From Blastococcus sp. CT_GayMR20 (GTDB lineage Bacteria; Actinomycetota; Actinomycetes; Mycobacteriales; Geodermatophilaceae), in NCBI RefSeq assembly GCF_004570345.1, contig NZ_SPQM01000123.1, positions 1-14,287 of the forward strand: a DNA stretch of 14,287 nucleotides, given 5' to 3'. The notes under the pieces were generated by a model. The model worked only from the letters and a program-made list of their open reading frames with translations, had not been told where the DNA came from and ran no database searches. This document shows, piece by piece, positions 5,383-13,646 of the stretch; the stretch's first letter is position 1; every line of letters starts with the position of its first letter. The translations under genes were made by a program, and so were the position numbers.

Positions 5383-7208
5383 GCGCGGACGGCCGCGCGC
5401 ACGCTGCCGGCCGGCACCGCGCGCTCCAGCAGCAGCGCCGGCGGGCGGAACCGCTCGCCGTAGGCGTCGGCCAGCTCGTCGGCGCGGGCCACGAACCCGG
5501 CCACCCCGCCGGCGTACTGGTCGACGTACTGCAGCACGCCGCCGTACAGAGGCGGGAAGCCGATGCCCATGATCGACCCGATGTTGGCGTCCTCGACGCT
5601 GCCCAGGACCTTCTCCTCGACGCAGCGCGCCGTCTCGACCGCCATCGCGAACAGCAGCCGCTCCTGGGCGTCGACGAACGGGACGCCCTGGTGCGCCGGG
5701 TACAGCTCCGCGAGACCGGGCCACACGTGCTTCTCCGGCGTCCAGTCGAAGAAGCCCTGACCGGCGGCCTTCCCCGTGCGACCGCGCTCGACCATCGCGC
5801 GCAGGACGGCCAGACCGGGGTGGTCCTCCGTCGAGCCGGCCTTCGCCGCCTCGTCGCTGATCTTCAGGGGCAGGGTGAGCGTGACCTCGTCGAGGAGGGT
5901 GAGCGGCCCGGCCGGGAAGCCGGCCTGCAGCGCCGCCCGCTCGATGCTCATCGGCGCGAGGCCCTCGGCGAGCAGAGCGGCGCCCTCGAGCACCAGCGTG
6001 CCGAACACCCGGCTGGTGAAGAAGCCGCGGCTGTCCTGGACGACGATCGGCGTCTTGCCGATCTGGCGGACGACGTCGTAGGCGCGCGCGAGGGCGGCGT
6101 CGCTGGTCCGCTCCCCCACGATCAGCTCGACGAGCGGCATCTTGTCCACCGGCGAGAAGAAGTGCATGCCCACGACGTCGTCCTGGCGCTGCACCCCCTC
6201 GGCGAGCCCGGTGATCGGCAGGGTCGAGGTGTTGGAGGCGAGCAGTGCGCCCGGCAGAGCGTTGGCCTCCGCCTCGCTGAGGACCCGGTGCTTGAGCGCG
6301 GTGTCCTCGAAGACGGCCTCGACGATCAGGTCGCAGCCGGCGAGGTCGGCCGGGTCGCCGGTCGGCGTGATGCGGGCGAGGAAGGCGTCGGCCTTCTCCT
6401 GGTCCATGCGGCCGCGCTCCACCTGCCTGCCGACGAGCCCGGCGACGTGCGCCTTGCCCTTCTCCGCCGCCTCGGTGCTGACGTCCTTGAGGACGACGTC
6501 GACGCCGACCTTGGCGAACGCGTGCGCGATGCCGGCGCCCATCATCCCGGCGCCCAGCACGCCCACCTTCGACGCGGTGGACCGCTCCGCGACGTCCGGG
6601 CGCGAGGCCCCGCCGTTGACGGCGTTCAGGTCGAACCAGAGCGCCTGGATCGTGTTGGTCGAGATCTGGCCGACCACCAGGTCGACGAAGTACCGGCCCT
6701 CGACCGTGAACGCCGTGTCGACGTCCACCTGCAGGCTCTCCACCGCGGCCGACAGGATCGCGTACGGCGCCGGGTAGGGGGCGCCCTTGAGCTGCTTGGT
6801 CAGGTTCGCCGGGAACGCGGGCAGGTTGCTCGCGAGGGACGGCGAGGACGGGGTGCCGCCCGGCACCTTGTAGCCCTTTCCGTCGTACGGCTGCTGCGCC
6901 GTCTCGTGCGCCAGCACCCACCGCTTCGCCGTGGCGACCAGGTCGTCGGCGGTCGCCAGCTCGTGCACGAGGCCGAGCTTCAGGGCCTTGTCGGGCCGGA
7001 TCTGCTGGCCCTGCAGCAGCAGCTCCAGCAGGGCGGTGGTCAGCCCGAGCAGCCGCACGGAGCGGACGATCCCTCCCCCGCCCGGCAGCAGGCCGAGGGT
7101 CACCTCGGGAAAGCCGAGGGCGACCTTCGGGTCGTCGAGGACGACGCGGTGGTGGCAGGCCAGCGCGATCTCCAGGCCACCGCCGAGCGCGGCGCCGTTG
7201 ATCGCGGC
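5379..7208 (-). CDS. FadB/FadJ-type multifunctional beta-oxidation enzyme, 5' end cut off at the palindrome junction
   Basis: About 608 C-terminal residues are visible, numbered here from the codon at 7203-7205. Full-length relatives are near 700, so roughly the first 100 are missing. The hydratase domain retains NGAALGGGLE (Glu12) and FPEVTLGLLPGGGG (Glu34), the two active-site glutamates of the crotonase fold. The 3-hydroxyacyl-CoA dehydrogenase domain begins near 213 with GAGMMGAG (218-225). It has NTST at 325-328 and the catalytic His348 (GMHFFSPV) with Glu360, the same 12-residue spacing as His450/Glu462 in E. coli FadB. The C-terminal dehydrogenase repeat includes GIGFPPLYGG (547-556). 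Together these perform hydration and NAD-dependent oxidation in fatty-acid beta-oxidation. No thiolase gene is seen; it may lie upstream, beyond the junction. The stop overlaps the tetR start. Upstream of 7208 the minus strand is antisense to the right-arm copy, so any longer open frame there is not this protein. Confidence 0.92.
   Translation of the reverse strand, partial: AAINGAALGGGLEIALACHHRVVLDDPKVALGFPEVTLGLLPGGGGIVRSVRLLGLTTALLELLLQGQQIRPDKALKLGLVHELATADDLVATAKRWVLAHETAQQPYDGKGYKVPGGTPSSPSLASNLPAFPANLTKQLKGAPYPAPYAILSAAVESLQVDVDTAFTVEGRYFVDLVVGQISTNTIQALWFDLNAVNGGASRPDVAERSTASKVGVLGAGMMGAGIAHAFAKVGVDVVLKDVSTEAAEKGKAHVAGLVGRQVERGRMDQEKADAFLARITPTGDPADLAGCDLIVEAVFEDTALKHRVLSEAEANALPGALLASNTSTLPITGLAEGVQRQDDVVGMHFFSPVDKMPLVELIVGERTSDAALARAYDVVRQIGKTPIVVQDSRGFFTSRVFGTLVLEGAALLAEGLAPMSIERAALQAGFPAGPLTLLDEVTLTLPLKISDEAAKAGSTEDHPGLAVLRAMVERGRTGKAAGQGFFDWTPEKHVWPGLAELYPAHQGVPFVDAQERLLFAMAVETARCVEEKVLGSVEDANIGSIMGIGFPPLYGGVLQYVDQYAGGVAGFVARADELADAYGERFRPPALLLERAVPAGSVRAAVRA
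7083..7205. other. Single-copy centre (spacer) of the palindrome
   Basis: These 123 bp occur once. Read on the minus strand they encode 41 residues of an enoyl-CoA hydratase domain, from AINGAALGGGLE to FPEVTLGLLP. They continue without a break into the left-arm gene (GGGGIVRS). They hold the two glutamates expected of the hydratase active site. The spacer is therefore the native upstream continuation of the left-arm gene, and the artificial or recombinant joint lies at 7205/7206. Bases 7206-7208 (ggc) may belong to both sequences as microhomology, because the usual family motif has a second Ala before AING. Confidence 0.9.
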
Positions 7209-8909
7209 GGGGGAGGGATCGTCCGCTCCGTGCGGCTGCTCGGGCTGACCACCGCCCTGCTGGAGCTGCTGCTGCAGGGCCAGCAGATCCGGCCCGACAA
7301 GGCCCTGAAGCTCGGCCTCGTGCACGAGCTGGCGACCGCCGACGACCTGGTCGCCACGGCGAAGCGGTGGGTGCTGGCGCACGAGACGGCGCAGCAGCCG
7401 TACGACGGAAAGGGCTACAAGGTGCCGGGCGGCACCCCGTCCTCGCCGTCCCTCGCGAGCAACCTGCCCGCGTTCCCGGCGAACCTGACCAAGCAGCTCA
7501 AGGGCGCCCCCTACCCGGCGCCGTACGCGATCCTGTCGGCCGCGGTGGAGAGCCTGCAGGTGGACGTCGACACGGCGTTCACGGTCGAGGGCCGGTACTT
7601 CGTCGACCTGGTGGTCGGCCAGATCTCGACCAACACGATCCAGGCGCTCTGGTTCGACCTGAACGCCGTCAACGGCGGGGCCTCGCGCCCGGACGTCGCG
7701 GAGCGGTCCACCGCGTCGAAGGTGGGCGTGCTGGGCGCCGGGATGATGGGCGCCGGCATCGCGCACGCGTTCGCCAAGGTCGGCGTCGACGTCGTCCTCA
7801 AGGACGTCAGCACCGAGGCGGCGGAGAAGGGCAAGGCGCACGTCGCCGGGCTCGTCGGCAGGCAGGTGGAGCGCGGCCGCATGGACCAGGAGAAGGCCGA
7901 CGCCTTCCTCGCCCGCATCACGCCGACCGGCGACCCGGCCGACCTCGCCGGCTGCGACCTGATCGTCGAGGCCGTCTTCGAGGACACCGCGCTCAAGCAC
8001 CGGGTCCTCAGCGAGGCGGAGGCCAACGCTCTGCCGGGCGCACTGCTCGCCTCCAACACCTCGACCCTGCCGATCACCGGGCTCGCCGAGGGGGTGCAGC
8101 GCCAGGACGACGTCGTGGGCATGCACTTCTTCTCGCCGGTGGACAAGATGCCGCTCGTCGAGCTGATCGTGGGGGAGCGGACCAGCGACGCCGCCCTCGC
8201 GCGCGCCTACGACGTCGTCCGCCAGATCGGCAAGACGCCGATCGTCGTCCAGGACAGCCGCGGCTTCTTCACCAGCCGGGTGTTCGGCACGCTGGTGCTC
8301 GAGGGCGCCGCTCTGCTCGCCGAGGGCCTCGCGCCGATGAGCATCGAGCGGGCGGCGCTGCAGGCCGGCTTCCCGGCCGGGCCGCTCACCCTCCTCGACG
8401 AGGTCACGCTCACCCTGCCCCTGAAGATCAGCGACGAGGCGGCGAAGGCCGGCTCGACGGAGGACCACCCCGGTCTGGCCGTCCTGCGCGCGATGGTCGA
8501 GCGCGGTCGCACGGGGAAGGCCGCCGGTCAGGGCTTCTTCGACTGGACGCCGGAGAAGCACGTGTGGCCCGGTCTCGCGGAGCTGTACCCGGCGCACCAG
8601 GGCGTCCCGTTCGTCGACGCCCAGGAGCGGCTGCTGTTCGCGATGGCGGTCGAGACGGCGCGCTGCGTCGAGGAGAAGGTCCTGGGCAGCGTCGAGGACG
8701 CCAACATCGGGTCGATCATGGGCATCGGCTTCCCGCCTCTGTACGGCGGCGTGCTGCAGTACGTCGACCAGTACGCCGGCGGGGTGGCCGGGTTCGTGGC
8801 CCGCGCCGACGAGCTGGCCGACGCCTACGGCGAGCGGTTCCGCCCGCCGGCGCTGCTGCTGGAGCGCGCGGTGCCGGCCGGCAGCGTGCGCGCGGCCGTC
8901 CGCGCATGA
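7206..8909 (+). CDS. Mirror copy of the FadB/FadJ-type enzyme, more severely 5'-truncated
   Basis: This is the reverse-complement duplicate of 5379-7082. It begins at the glycine codon corresponding to Gly42 of the left copy (GGGGIVRS) and encodes 567 residues to the stop. It lacks the whole oxyanion-hole region and both hydratase glutamates. Sequence immediately upstream on the plus strand is antisense of the spacer, so there is no genuine start. It keeps the complete dehydrogenase half (GAGMMGAG, GMHFFSPV). It is followed by the overlapping copy of tetR, as in the left arm. As written it could not encode a working hydratase. It is most simply a product of the fold-back. Confidence 0.85.
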   Translation, partial: GGGGIVRSVRLLGLTTALLELLLQGQQIRPDKALKLGLVHELATADDLVATAKRWVLAHETAQQPYDGKGYKVPGGTPSSPSLASNLPAFPANLTKQLKGAPYPAPYAILSAAVESLQVDVDTAFTVEGRYFVDLVVGQISTNTIQALWFDLNAVNGGASRPDVAERSTASKVGVLGAGMMGAGIAHAFAKVGVDVVLKDVSTEAAEKGKAHVAGLVGRQVERGRMDQEKADAFLARITPTGDPADLAGCDLIVEAVFEDTALKHRVLSEAEANALPGALLASNTSTLPITGLAEGVQRQDDVVGMHFFSPVDKMPLVELIVGERTSDAALARAYDVVRQIGKTPIVVQDSRGFFTSRVFGTLVLEGAALLAEGLAPMSIERAALQAGFPAGPLTLLDEVTLTLPLKISDEAAKAGSTEDHPGLAVLRAMVERGRTGKAAGQGFFDWTPEKHVWPGLAELYPAHQGVPFVDAQERLLFAMAVETARCVEEKVLGSVEDANIGSIMGIGFPPLYGGVLQYVDQYAGGVAGFVARADELADAYGERFRPPALLLERAVPAGSVRAAVRA

Positions 8910-9523
8910 CGTCCGTACCCGGGCGCCGGACCCAGGCCGAGCGGCGCACGGCGACCCGCTCGGCCCTGGTCCGGGCGACGGTCGACTCGCTCGTGGAGCT
9001 CGGGTACGCGCGGACGACGACGCAGGAGGTGCAGTCGCGGGCCGGAGTCTCCCGGGGCGCCCTGACCCACCACTTCACGACGAAGGCCGACCTCGTGCTG
9101 GCGGCGGCGGACCACCTCTACGCGGAGTTCAGCGAGAGCGTCCGCAAGGCCGCCGCCGCGCTGCCGGACGACCCGGCGGCGCGCATCCGGCTGGGCATCG
9201 AGCTGATCTGGGAGCGCTTCGACGGACCGCTGTTCGTCGCCTCGATGGAGCTGTGGACGGCGGCCCGCACCGATCCCGAGCTGCGGACCGCCCTGCTGCC
9301 GCACGAGCGTCGGCTCGGCGCCCAGCTGCGCGCGCTGTCGGTCGAGGTCTTCGGCGAGCAGGTGGCCCGGCACCCGGCGTCGGAGGCCGTCTACCAGGTC
9401 CTGCTCACCTCGATGCGGGGGCAGGCGCTCACCTACGCGCTGCAGCCCGACGCACCGCGGGCTGGGCCGCACCTGCAGCACTGGCTGGCGATCGTCGACG
9501 CCTTCACCCCGGCGGGCGCCTGA
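8906..9523 (+). CDS. Mirror copy of the TetR family regulator
   Basis: A duplicate of the minus-strand regulator at 4765-5382, with identical translation (205 residues, helix-turn-helix around residues 38-58). It again overlaps the stop of the truncated fad copy by 4 nt. Exact identity suggests the same genomic locus read twice rather than a second regulator. Confidence 0.88.
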   Translation: MTSVPGRRTQAERRTATRSALVRATVDSLVELGYARTTTQEVQSRAGVSRGALTHHFTTKADLVLAAADHLYAEFSESVRKAAAALPDDPAARIRLGIELIWERFDGPLFVASMELWTAARTDPELRTALLPHERRLGAQLRALSVEVFGEQVARHPASEAVYQVLLTSMRGQALTYALQPDAPRAGPHLQHWLAIVDAFTPAGA

Positions 9524-9525
9524 TG

Positions 9526-9591
9526 CCAGCGCAGCAGCAGCGTGGCCACGACCTCGGTCATGATCTCGGTGGTCGCGCCCCCGGCGCGCTC
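9526..9591 (-). pseudogene. Mirror copy of the possible acyl-CoA dehydrogenase relic
   Basis: Reverse-complement duplicate of 4697-4762, with the same GGATTEIMTEVV reading. It adds no independent evidence for the relic. Confidence 0.2.
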
Positions 9592-9651
9592 CGGCTGCTG
9601 CCGTCGACCGTCGTCCGGCGGTCCGACCCGGAGAACCTGCCGGCCTGAGCC

Positions 9652-9903
9652 CTAGTGCCCTTCCTGTACGGGAACGAGCTCGTCGGCCTCCAGGCCGTGG
9701 GCCTCCCGGTGCACCCGCGTCGCGGTGTCGGCGTCAGGGGCCTCGACCAGGCAGAAGACCTTGCCCGAGTTCTCGTCGAACCAGTACTGCCGGTAGTTGA
9801 CGCCGTACTTGCTCTGGACCTCGAGGTCCCGCTGGTGTGCCCCGGCGACCGCCTCGGCGGTCAGCCCGTCGACCTTGTGGTGCACGTCCATGAACAGTGG
9901 CAT
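9652..9903 (-). CDS. Mirror copy of the DUF4242 putative nickel-binding protein
   Basis: A duplicate of the plus-strand gene at 4385-4636: 83 residues, MPLFMDVHH start, the same purine-rich ribosome site upstream on the minus strand (9907-9918), and an identical translation. Treat it as the same gene seen twice. Confidence 0.86.
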   Translation of the reverse strand: MPLFMDVHHKVDGLTAEAVAGAHQRDLEVQSKYGVNYRQYWFDENSGKVFCLVEAPDADTATRVHREAHGLEADELVPVQEGH

Positions 9904-10053
9904 CGTTCCTCTCCCTCCGATCGAAGAGGTCCATGATCGGGGAGGACGACGCCGCGGCGACGGGTTCCGGCGCGCATCAGCATGTGGCCTCCGAGAGCCG
10001 CGCCGAGCCGTGTTCGACCGACTACACCTGCGCACCTGCGTAGAGGGAGATCC
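9904..10053. promoter_or_regulatory. Mirror copy of the divergent intergenic region
   Basis: Reverse complement of 4235-4384. It contains the same tandem 8-mer (10024-10039) and the same cgatc/gatcg pair (9918-9938). No convincing -10/-35 pair is visible here either. Confidence 0.38.
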
Positions 10054-10356
10054 ATGCCCGAGCGGCGGACCGTCCGCGTGTCCGAACTCGTCATCCCCGC
10101 TGCCGTCCTGCGCGGCGGCGTGGGCAGGGGATTCGGGCCCGTCGCCCGTCCCGCGGGCGCGTACGTGCTCACAGACGGCGGGGTCACCTGGCGGCCGGTT
10201 TTCGACCTGAACCGGGCCGTCCGACCGGGACCCTTCACTCCTGGGGTGCGTGACGGGGCCCGAACCCCAGTGATGGCGGCGGAGCGGCCTCTGCCGCCAG
10301 CTGGACGACGTCGCCGACGACCCACACCGCGGGCGGGCGCACCGACTCCTCGATGA
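10054..10356 (+). CDS. Mirror copy of the small GerW/YtfJ-like unknown protein
   Basis: A duplicate of 3932-4234, with the gagggag ribosome site at 10043-10049. It has the same 100-residue translation, and the same arginine/proline-rich C-terminus antisense to the methyltransferase copy. It carries the same doubts about reality and C-terminal truncation. Confidence 0.42.
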   Translation: MPERRTVRVSELVIPAAVLRGGVGRGFGPVARPAGAYVLTDGGVTWRPVFDLNRAVRPGPFTPGVRDGARTPVMAAERPLPPAGRRRRRPTPRAGAPTPR

Positions 10357-11422
10357 GCGTCGCTCCGAGATCCGCCAGCGTCGTCCGCACCGTGCGCTCG
10401 CTCCCCGTCGTGCCTTCGACCACGACGGCGACGGGTGCATCCGGCCGCCGGCCGTGCCGGATGAGCGCCGCCGCGATCGCCGGTGCGGTCTCCACGCCCA
10501 TGAGGACGACGACGGTGCCCCGCAGTCGGCCGATCGCGGACCAGTCGACCAGTGACTGCGGATGGCCCGGGGGCAGGTGGCCGGAGACGACGACGAACTC
10601 GTGGGTGAGGCCGCGGTGGGTCACCGGGATCCCGGCGACGCCCGGGACCCCGATCGCGCTGGTGACCCCCGGGACGACCTCGACCGGGACGTCGGCGGCT
10701 GCGCACGCGAGCAGTTCCTCCATGCCCCGGCCGAAGACGAACGGGTCGCCACCCTTGAGGCGCACGACCTCCTTGCCCGCGCGGGCGTGCGACACGAGCA
10801 GCGCATTGATCTGCTCCTGCGGCATCGAGCGTCCGCGCGGGAGCTTCGACGCGTCGACGATCTCGACGTCGCCCCGCAGCCCGGCCAGCAGCGAGCGGGG
10901 GCCCAGGTGGTCGACGACCACGACGTCGGCCTGTGACAGCGCCTGCCGGCCGCGCACGGTGATGAGACCCGGATCGCCGGGACCGCCACCGACGAGCACG
11001 ACCCGACCCCGCGCGCCCTCGCGCAGGAGTCCGTCCTCCGCGTCCGGCAGGGCGGGGCAGGCGCTGGAGGCGCCGGGATCGTCGGCGCGGGTGCAGAACA
11101 CCCGGGCACGCTCGGCGTCGGCGGCGACGACCTCGTCCACCGCGGCGTCCGCCGTTGCGGCGACGGCGAACCAGGCGCCGTCCAGATCGCCGGGCGCGTA
11201 GCGGCGCGGGGTCCACGACAGCGAACCGGAGCCGGCCAGCGCCTCGAGCGCGGGGACGACGTCGGGGCTCACGACCGTCACCAGGGCACCGGCGTCGAGC
11301 AGCCCGACGGTGGCCCGGTAGGAGCCGGTGCCCCCTCCGACGACGACCACCCGCCGACCGTGCAGCCGCAGCCCGACCGGGTGGGGGGGAGCGGACGGCC
11401 GGAAGAGCGACGCGGTGCTCAT
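10235..11422 (-). CDS. cobA: Mirror copy of the CysG-like uroporphyrinogen-III methyltransferase
   Basis: A duplicate of 2866-4053 with identical 395-residue translation, including the shortened dehydrogenase-like N-terminus and the complete methyltransferase motifs. Because it is an exact copy, it cannot serve as independent confirmation that the missing dehydrogenase segment is genuine. Confidence 0.86.
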   Translation of the reverse strand: MSTASLFRPSAPPHPVGLRLHGRRVVVVGGGTGSYRATVGLLDAGALVTVVSPDVVPALEALAGSGSLSWTPRRYAPGDLDGAWFAVAATADAAVDEVVAADAERARVFCTRADDPGASSACPALPDAEDGLLREGARGRVVLVGGGPGDPGLITVRGRQALSQADVVVVDHLGPRSLLAGLRGDVEIVDASKLPRGRSMPQEQINALLVSHARAGKEVVRLKGGDPFVFGRGMEELLACAAADVPVEVVPGVTSAIGVPGVAGIPVTHRGLTHEFVVVSGHLPPGHPQSLVDWSAIGRLRGTVVVLMGVETAPAIAAALIRHGRRPDAPVAVVVEGTTGSERTVRTTLADLGATLIEESVRPPAVWVVGDVVQLAAEAAPPPSLGFGPRHAPQE

Positions 11423-12804
11423 GGCACCTCCTCGGACGTCGGAGGGGGCGGGAGGACGGCGGCGAGGTCGGTGGCGAAGGCGGACGAGACCTCGGGGCTT
11501 CGCACGGCGACCCGCAGGTGGTCCTGGCTCAGGCCGGGGAAGGTGTCCCCGCGGCGGACCGCCCATCCCCGCTGCCGGAGTTCCTCCCGCACCCGCGCCC
11601 CGTCGGGCACGCGGAGCAGCACGAACGAGGAGCGGGGACCGCCCTCCACCACCACGGAGGGCGGCAGGCTGCCGATGAGGGCCGCCCGCCACCGGTCGAG
11701 ATCTCGTGCGGCCGCCTCCGCCTCCGCCCGCGCCGCCGGGGCGCTGCAGGCGACCAGCGCGGCGAGCGCCGGCGCGGAGACCGGCCAGTGCGGTTGCTGC
11801 GCTGCCAGTCGCGCGATCAGCGGTGCCGGACCCAGCGCGTAGCCGACCCGCAGACCGGCCAACCCCCACGTCTTGGTGAGGCTGCGCACCACCAGCACCC
11901 CCGGGAGGTCCCGTCCGGCAGCAAGGCTCTCCGGTTCCCCCGGGATCGTGTCTGCGAAGGCCTCGTCGACCACGAGGACCCGGTCCGGCCGGGCGAGGGC
12001 AGCGATGTCGGCGGCCGGGTGGAGCACCGAGGTCGGGTTCGTCGGGTTGCCCAGCACGACGAGGTCGGCGTCCTCGGGGACGGCGGCCGGGTCGAGGCGC
12101 CAGCCGTCGTCCGCGCGCAGTTCCACTCGGGTGACCGGGTGCCCGGCCGCCCGCAGCGCTGCCTCCGGCCCGGTGAACGAGGGGTGGACGACGGCGGCGA
12201 GGCGCGGCCGCACCGCCCGGGCGACGAGCACGAAGGCCTCGGCCGCGCCGGCGGTGAGGAGCACCTCGTCGACGGGGCGGCCGTGCGCGGCGGCGACCGC
12301 TGTCCGGGCCGGGACCGGGTCCGGGTAGGACGCCGCGGCGTCGATCGACGCGTGCAGGACGGCCCGCAGCCACGGCGGCGGGGAGTCGGCGCGCACGTTG
12401 ACGGCCAGGTCGACCAGGCCGGGGGCCAGTTCGGCGTCGCCGTGGTGGTGGAGGTCGGTCATCACGGCCACTGCCACGGTCACCCGGCCGAGCACCGTCT
12501 TCGGCACGAGGAGTGAGCCGCCGTCCAGCAGCGCCGCGGCCTCGGCCACGGAGCCGGTGCCGACGGCGGCCGCAGTCCGGTCAGACGGCGTCGGCACCGG
12601 GACCGCCGCGAGCGTGCTCGCGGGGTGACCGACCAGTCCCCAACCGCGCCGGGCCGCGGCCTCCCGGAGCCCGGGCTCCCGTGCCCGCGTGTCGAGGGTC
12701 GCCAACCGCACGCCGCCCGTGCCGTCGGGGAGCACCGCGTCGACCGCGGCGAGCACCTCATCCGGTCCCACGCCGGAGACCGCGCCGATCCCGACGGTCG
12801 TCAC
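11419..12804 (-). CDS. Mirror copy of the CobE/CbiG-C-like and CobC-like fusion
   Basis: A duplicate of 1484-2869: same GTG start overlapping the cbiO copy, same PLP lysine context [10 protein letters not shown], same 461 residues. Confidence 0.82.
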   Translation of the reverse strand: MTTVGIGAVSGVGPDEVLAAVDAVLPDGTGGVRLATLDTRAREPGLREAAARRGWGLVGHPASTLAAVPVPTPSDRTAAAVGTGSVAEAAALLDGGSLLVPKTVLGRVTVAVAVMTDLHHHGDAELAPGLVDLAVNVRADSPPPWLRAVLHASIDAAASYPDPVPARTAVAAAHGRPVDEVLLTAGAAEAFVLVARAVRPRLAAVVHPSFTGPEAALRAAGHPVTRVELRADDGWRLDPAAVPEDADLVVLGNPTNPTSVLHPAADIAALARPDRVLVVDEAFADTIPGEPESLAAGRDLPGVLVVRSLTKTWGLAGLRVGYALGPAPLIARLAAQQPHWPVSAPALAALVACSAPAARAEAEAAARDLDRWRAALIGSLPPSVVVEGGPRSSFVLLRVPDGARVREELRQRGWAVRRGDTFPGLSQDHLRVAVRSPEVSSAFATDLAAVLPPPPTSEEVP

Positions 12805-13646
12805 GACGGCACGCCGGGGCGGTCGGGGAGGCCGGCGAGCAGGTCGGCGGCGTCCCGCGGGAGGGGCCCCTCGGGCAGCAGGCCGAGCGCGCGGAGGCGG
12901 GCGCCCACGGTCAGCACCCATGGCCGGTCGAGCCGGGCTCGCTCGAGGAGGGCGGTGTTCCCGAGGACCTCGTCCGGCCGACCCTGGACGACGGTCCGGT
13001 CCACCACCACGGCGACCTCGTCCGCCCACCGCAGTGCGAGGTCGACGTCGTGAGTGCTCATGACCACGGTGGAGTCGTTCTCCTGCAACCGGGCCAGGGC
13101 CGCCAGCGTCTCGGTGACGGCGGACGGATCGAGGCCGGCGGTCGGCTCGTCCAGCAGCAGCACGCAGGGGCGCATCGCGACCGCACCGGCGATGGCCACC
13201 CGCTTGCGCTCGCCGTAGGACAGCTGGTGGGTGGGGCGTCCCGACAGGGAGTCGATGGCGAGCAGGTGCAGGGCCTCGGCCACCCGGGCGCGCGCTTCCC
13301 TGTCGTCCAGACCCAGGTTGAGCGGGCCGAACGAGACGTCCTGGGCGACGGAGGCACTGAACAGCTGGTCGTCGGGATCCTGCAGGACGAGCTGAACGGT
13401 CTGCCGGTGCGCGCGCAGCCCGTGCCGGGAGTGAGCCAACGGGACCCCGTCCACGGTGACGGCGCCGGCGGTCGGGCGCAGCGCGCCGGACAGGCACCGT
13501 AGGAGGGTGGTCTTGCCCGAGCCGTTGGCGCCGAGCAGGGCGAGCCGCCGACCGGCGGGCACGGACAGCGAGGCGCCGTCGAGCACGGGGAGACCCTGTC
13601 CGTATCCGACGACCAGCCCGTCGGCGGCCAGGGCGCGGTGGCTCAT
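12801..13646 (-). CDS. cbiO: Mirror copy of CbiO
   Basis: A duplicate of 642-1487 with identical Walker A, signature, Walker B and switch-histidine motifs. It must not be read as the second, non-identical ATPase found in some ECF transporters (EcfA and EcfA'), because it is exactly the same sequence. Confidence 0.9.
   Translation of the reverse strand: MSHRALAADGLVVGYGQGLPVLDGASLSVPAGRRLALLGANGSGKTTLLRCLSGALRPTAGAVTVDGVPLAHSRHGLRAHRQTVQLVLQDPDDQLFSASVAQDVSFGPLNLGLDDREARARVAEALHLLAIDSLSGRPTHQLSYGERKRVAIAGAVAMRPCVLLLDEPTAGLDPSAVTETLAALARLQENDSTVVMSTHDVDLALRWADEVAVVVDRTVVQGRPDEVLGNTALLERARLDRPWVLTVGARLRALGLLPEGPLPRDAADLLAGLPDRPGVPS

Larger units (their letters stand above)
1..7082. repeat. Left arm of a window-wide inverted repeat
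   Basis: This segment is repeated as its reverse complement at 7206-14287, so base x pairs with base 14288-x. The first bases (gtcatcgccctcgtgctcc) match the reverse complement of the last bases. The match continues to 7082 (pairing with 7206) and fails at 7083, where C faces C at 7205. All genes in this arm have mirrored partners with identical translations. There is no transposase, integrase or recognisable terminal element, so it does not look like an insertion-sequence arm. The arms end exactly at the window ends, which suggests a chimeric contig rather than a segment embedded in a chromosome. Confidence 0.97.

Noticed and set aside
7040..7250. Hairpin telomere or replication origin at the centre of symmetry
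   Set aside because: The 123-bp centre codes for conserved hydratase residues continuous with the left-arm gene. No origin-like AT-rich stretch, iterons or telomere-resolution site is visible.
5379..8597. A 1,072-residue open frame on the minus strand crossing the centre of the palindrome (and its mirror, 5691-8909 plus)
   Set aside because: Its first part is antisense to the right-arm fad copy and only the part below about 7208 is real enzyme. High GC third-position bias keeps antisense frames open, and the fusion exists only because of the fold-back.
642..13646. Two CbiO copies read as a heterodimeric EcfA/EcfA' ATPase pair
   Set aside because: They are the same sequence in mirrored positions. 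Real EcfA/EcfA' pairs are divergent paralogues, usually adjacent and in the same orientation.
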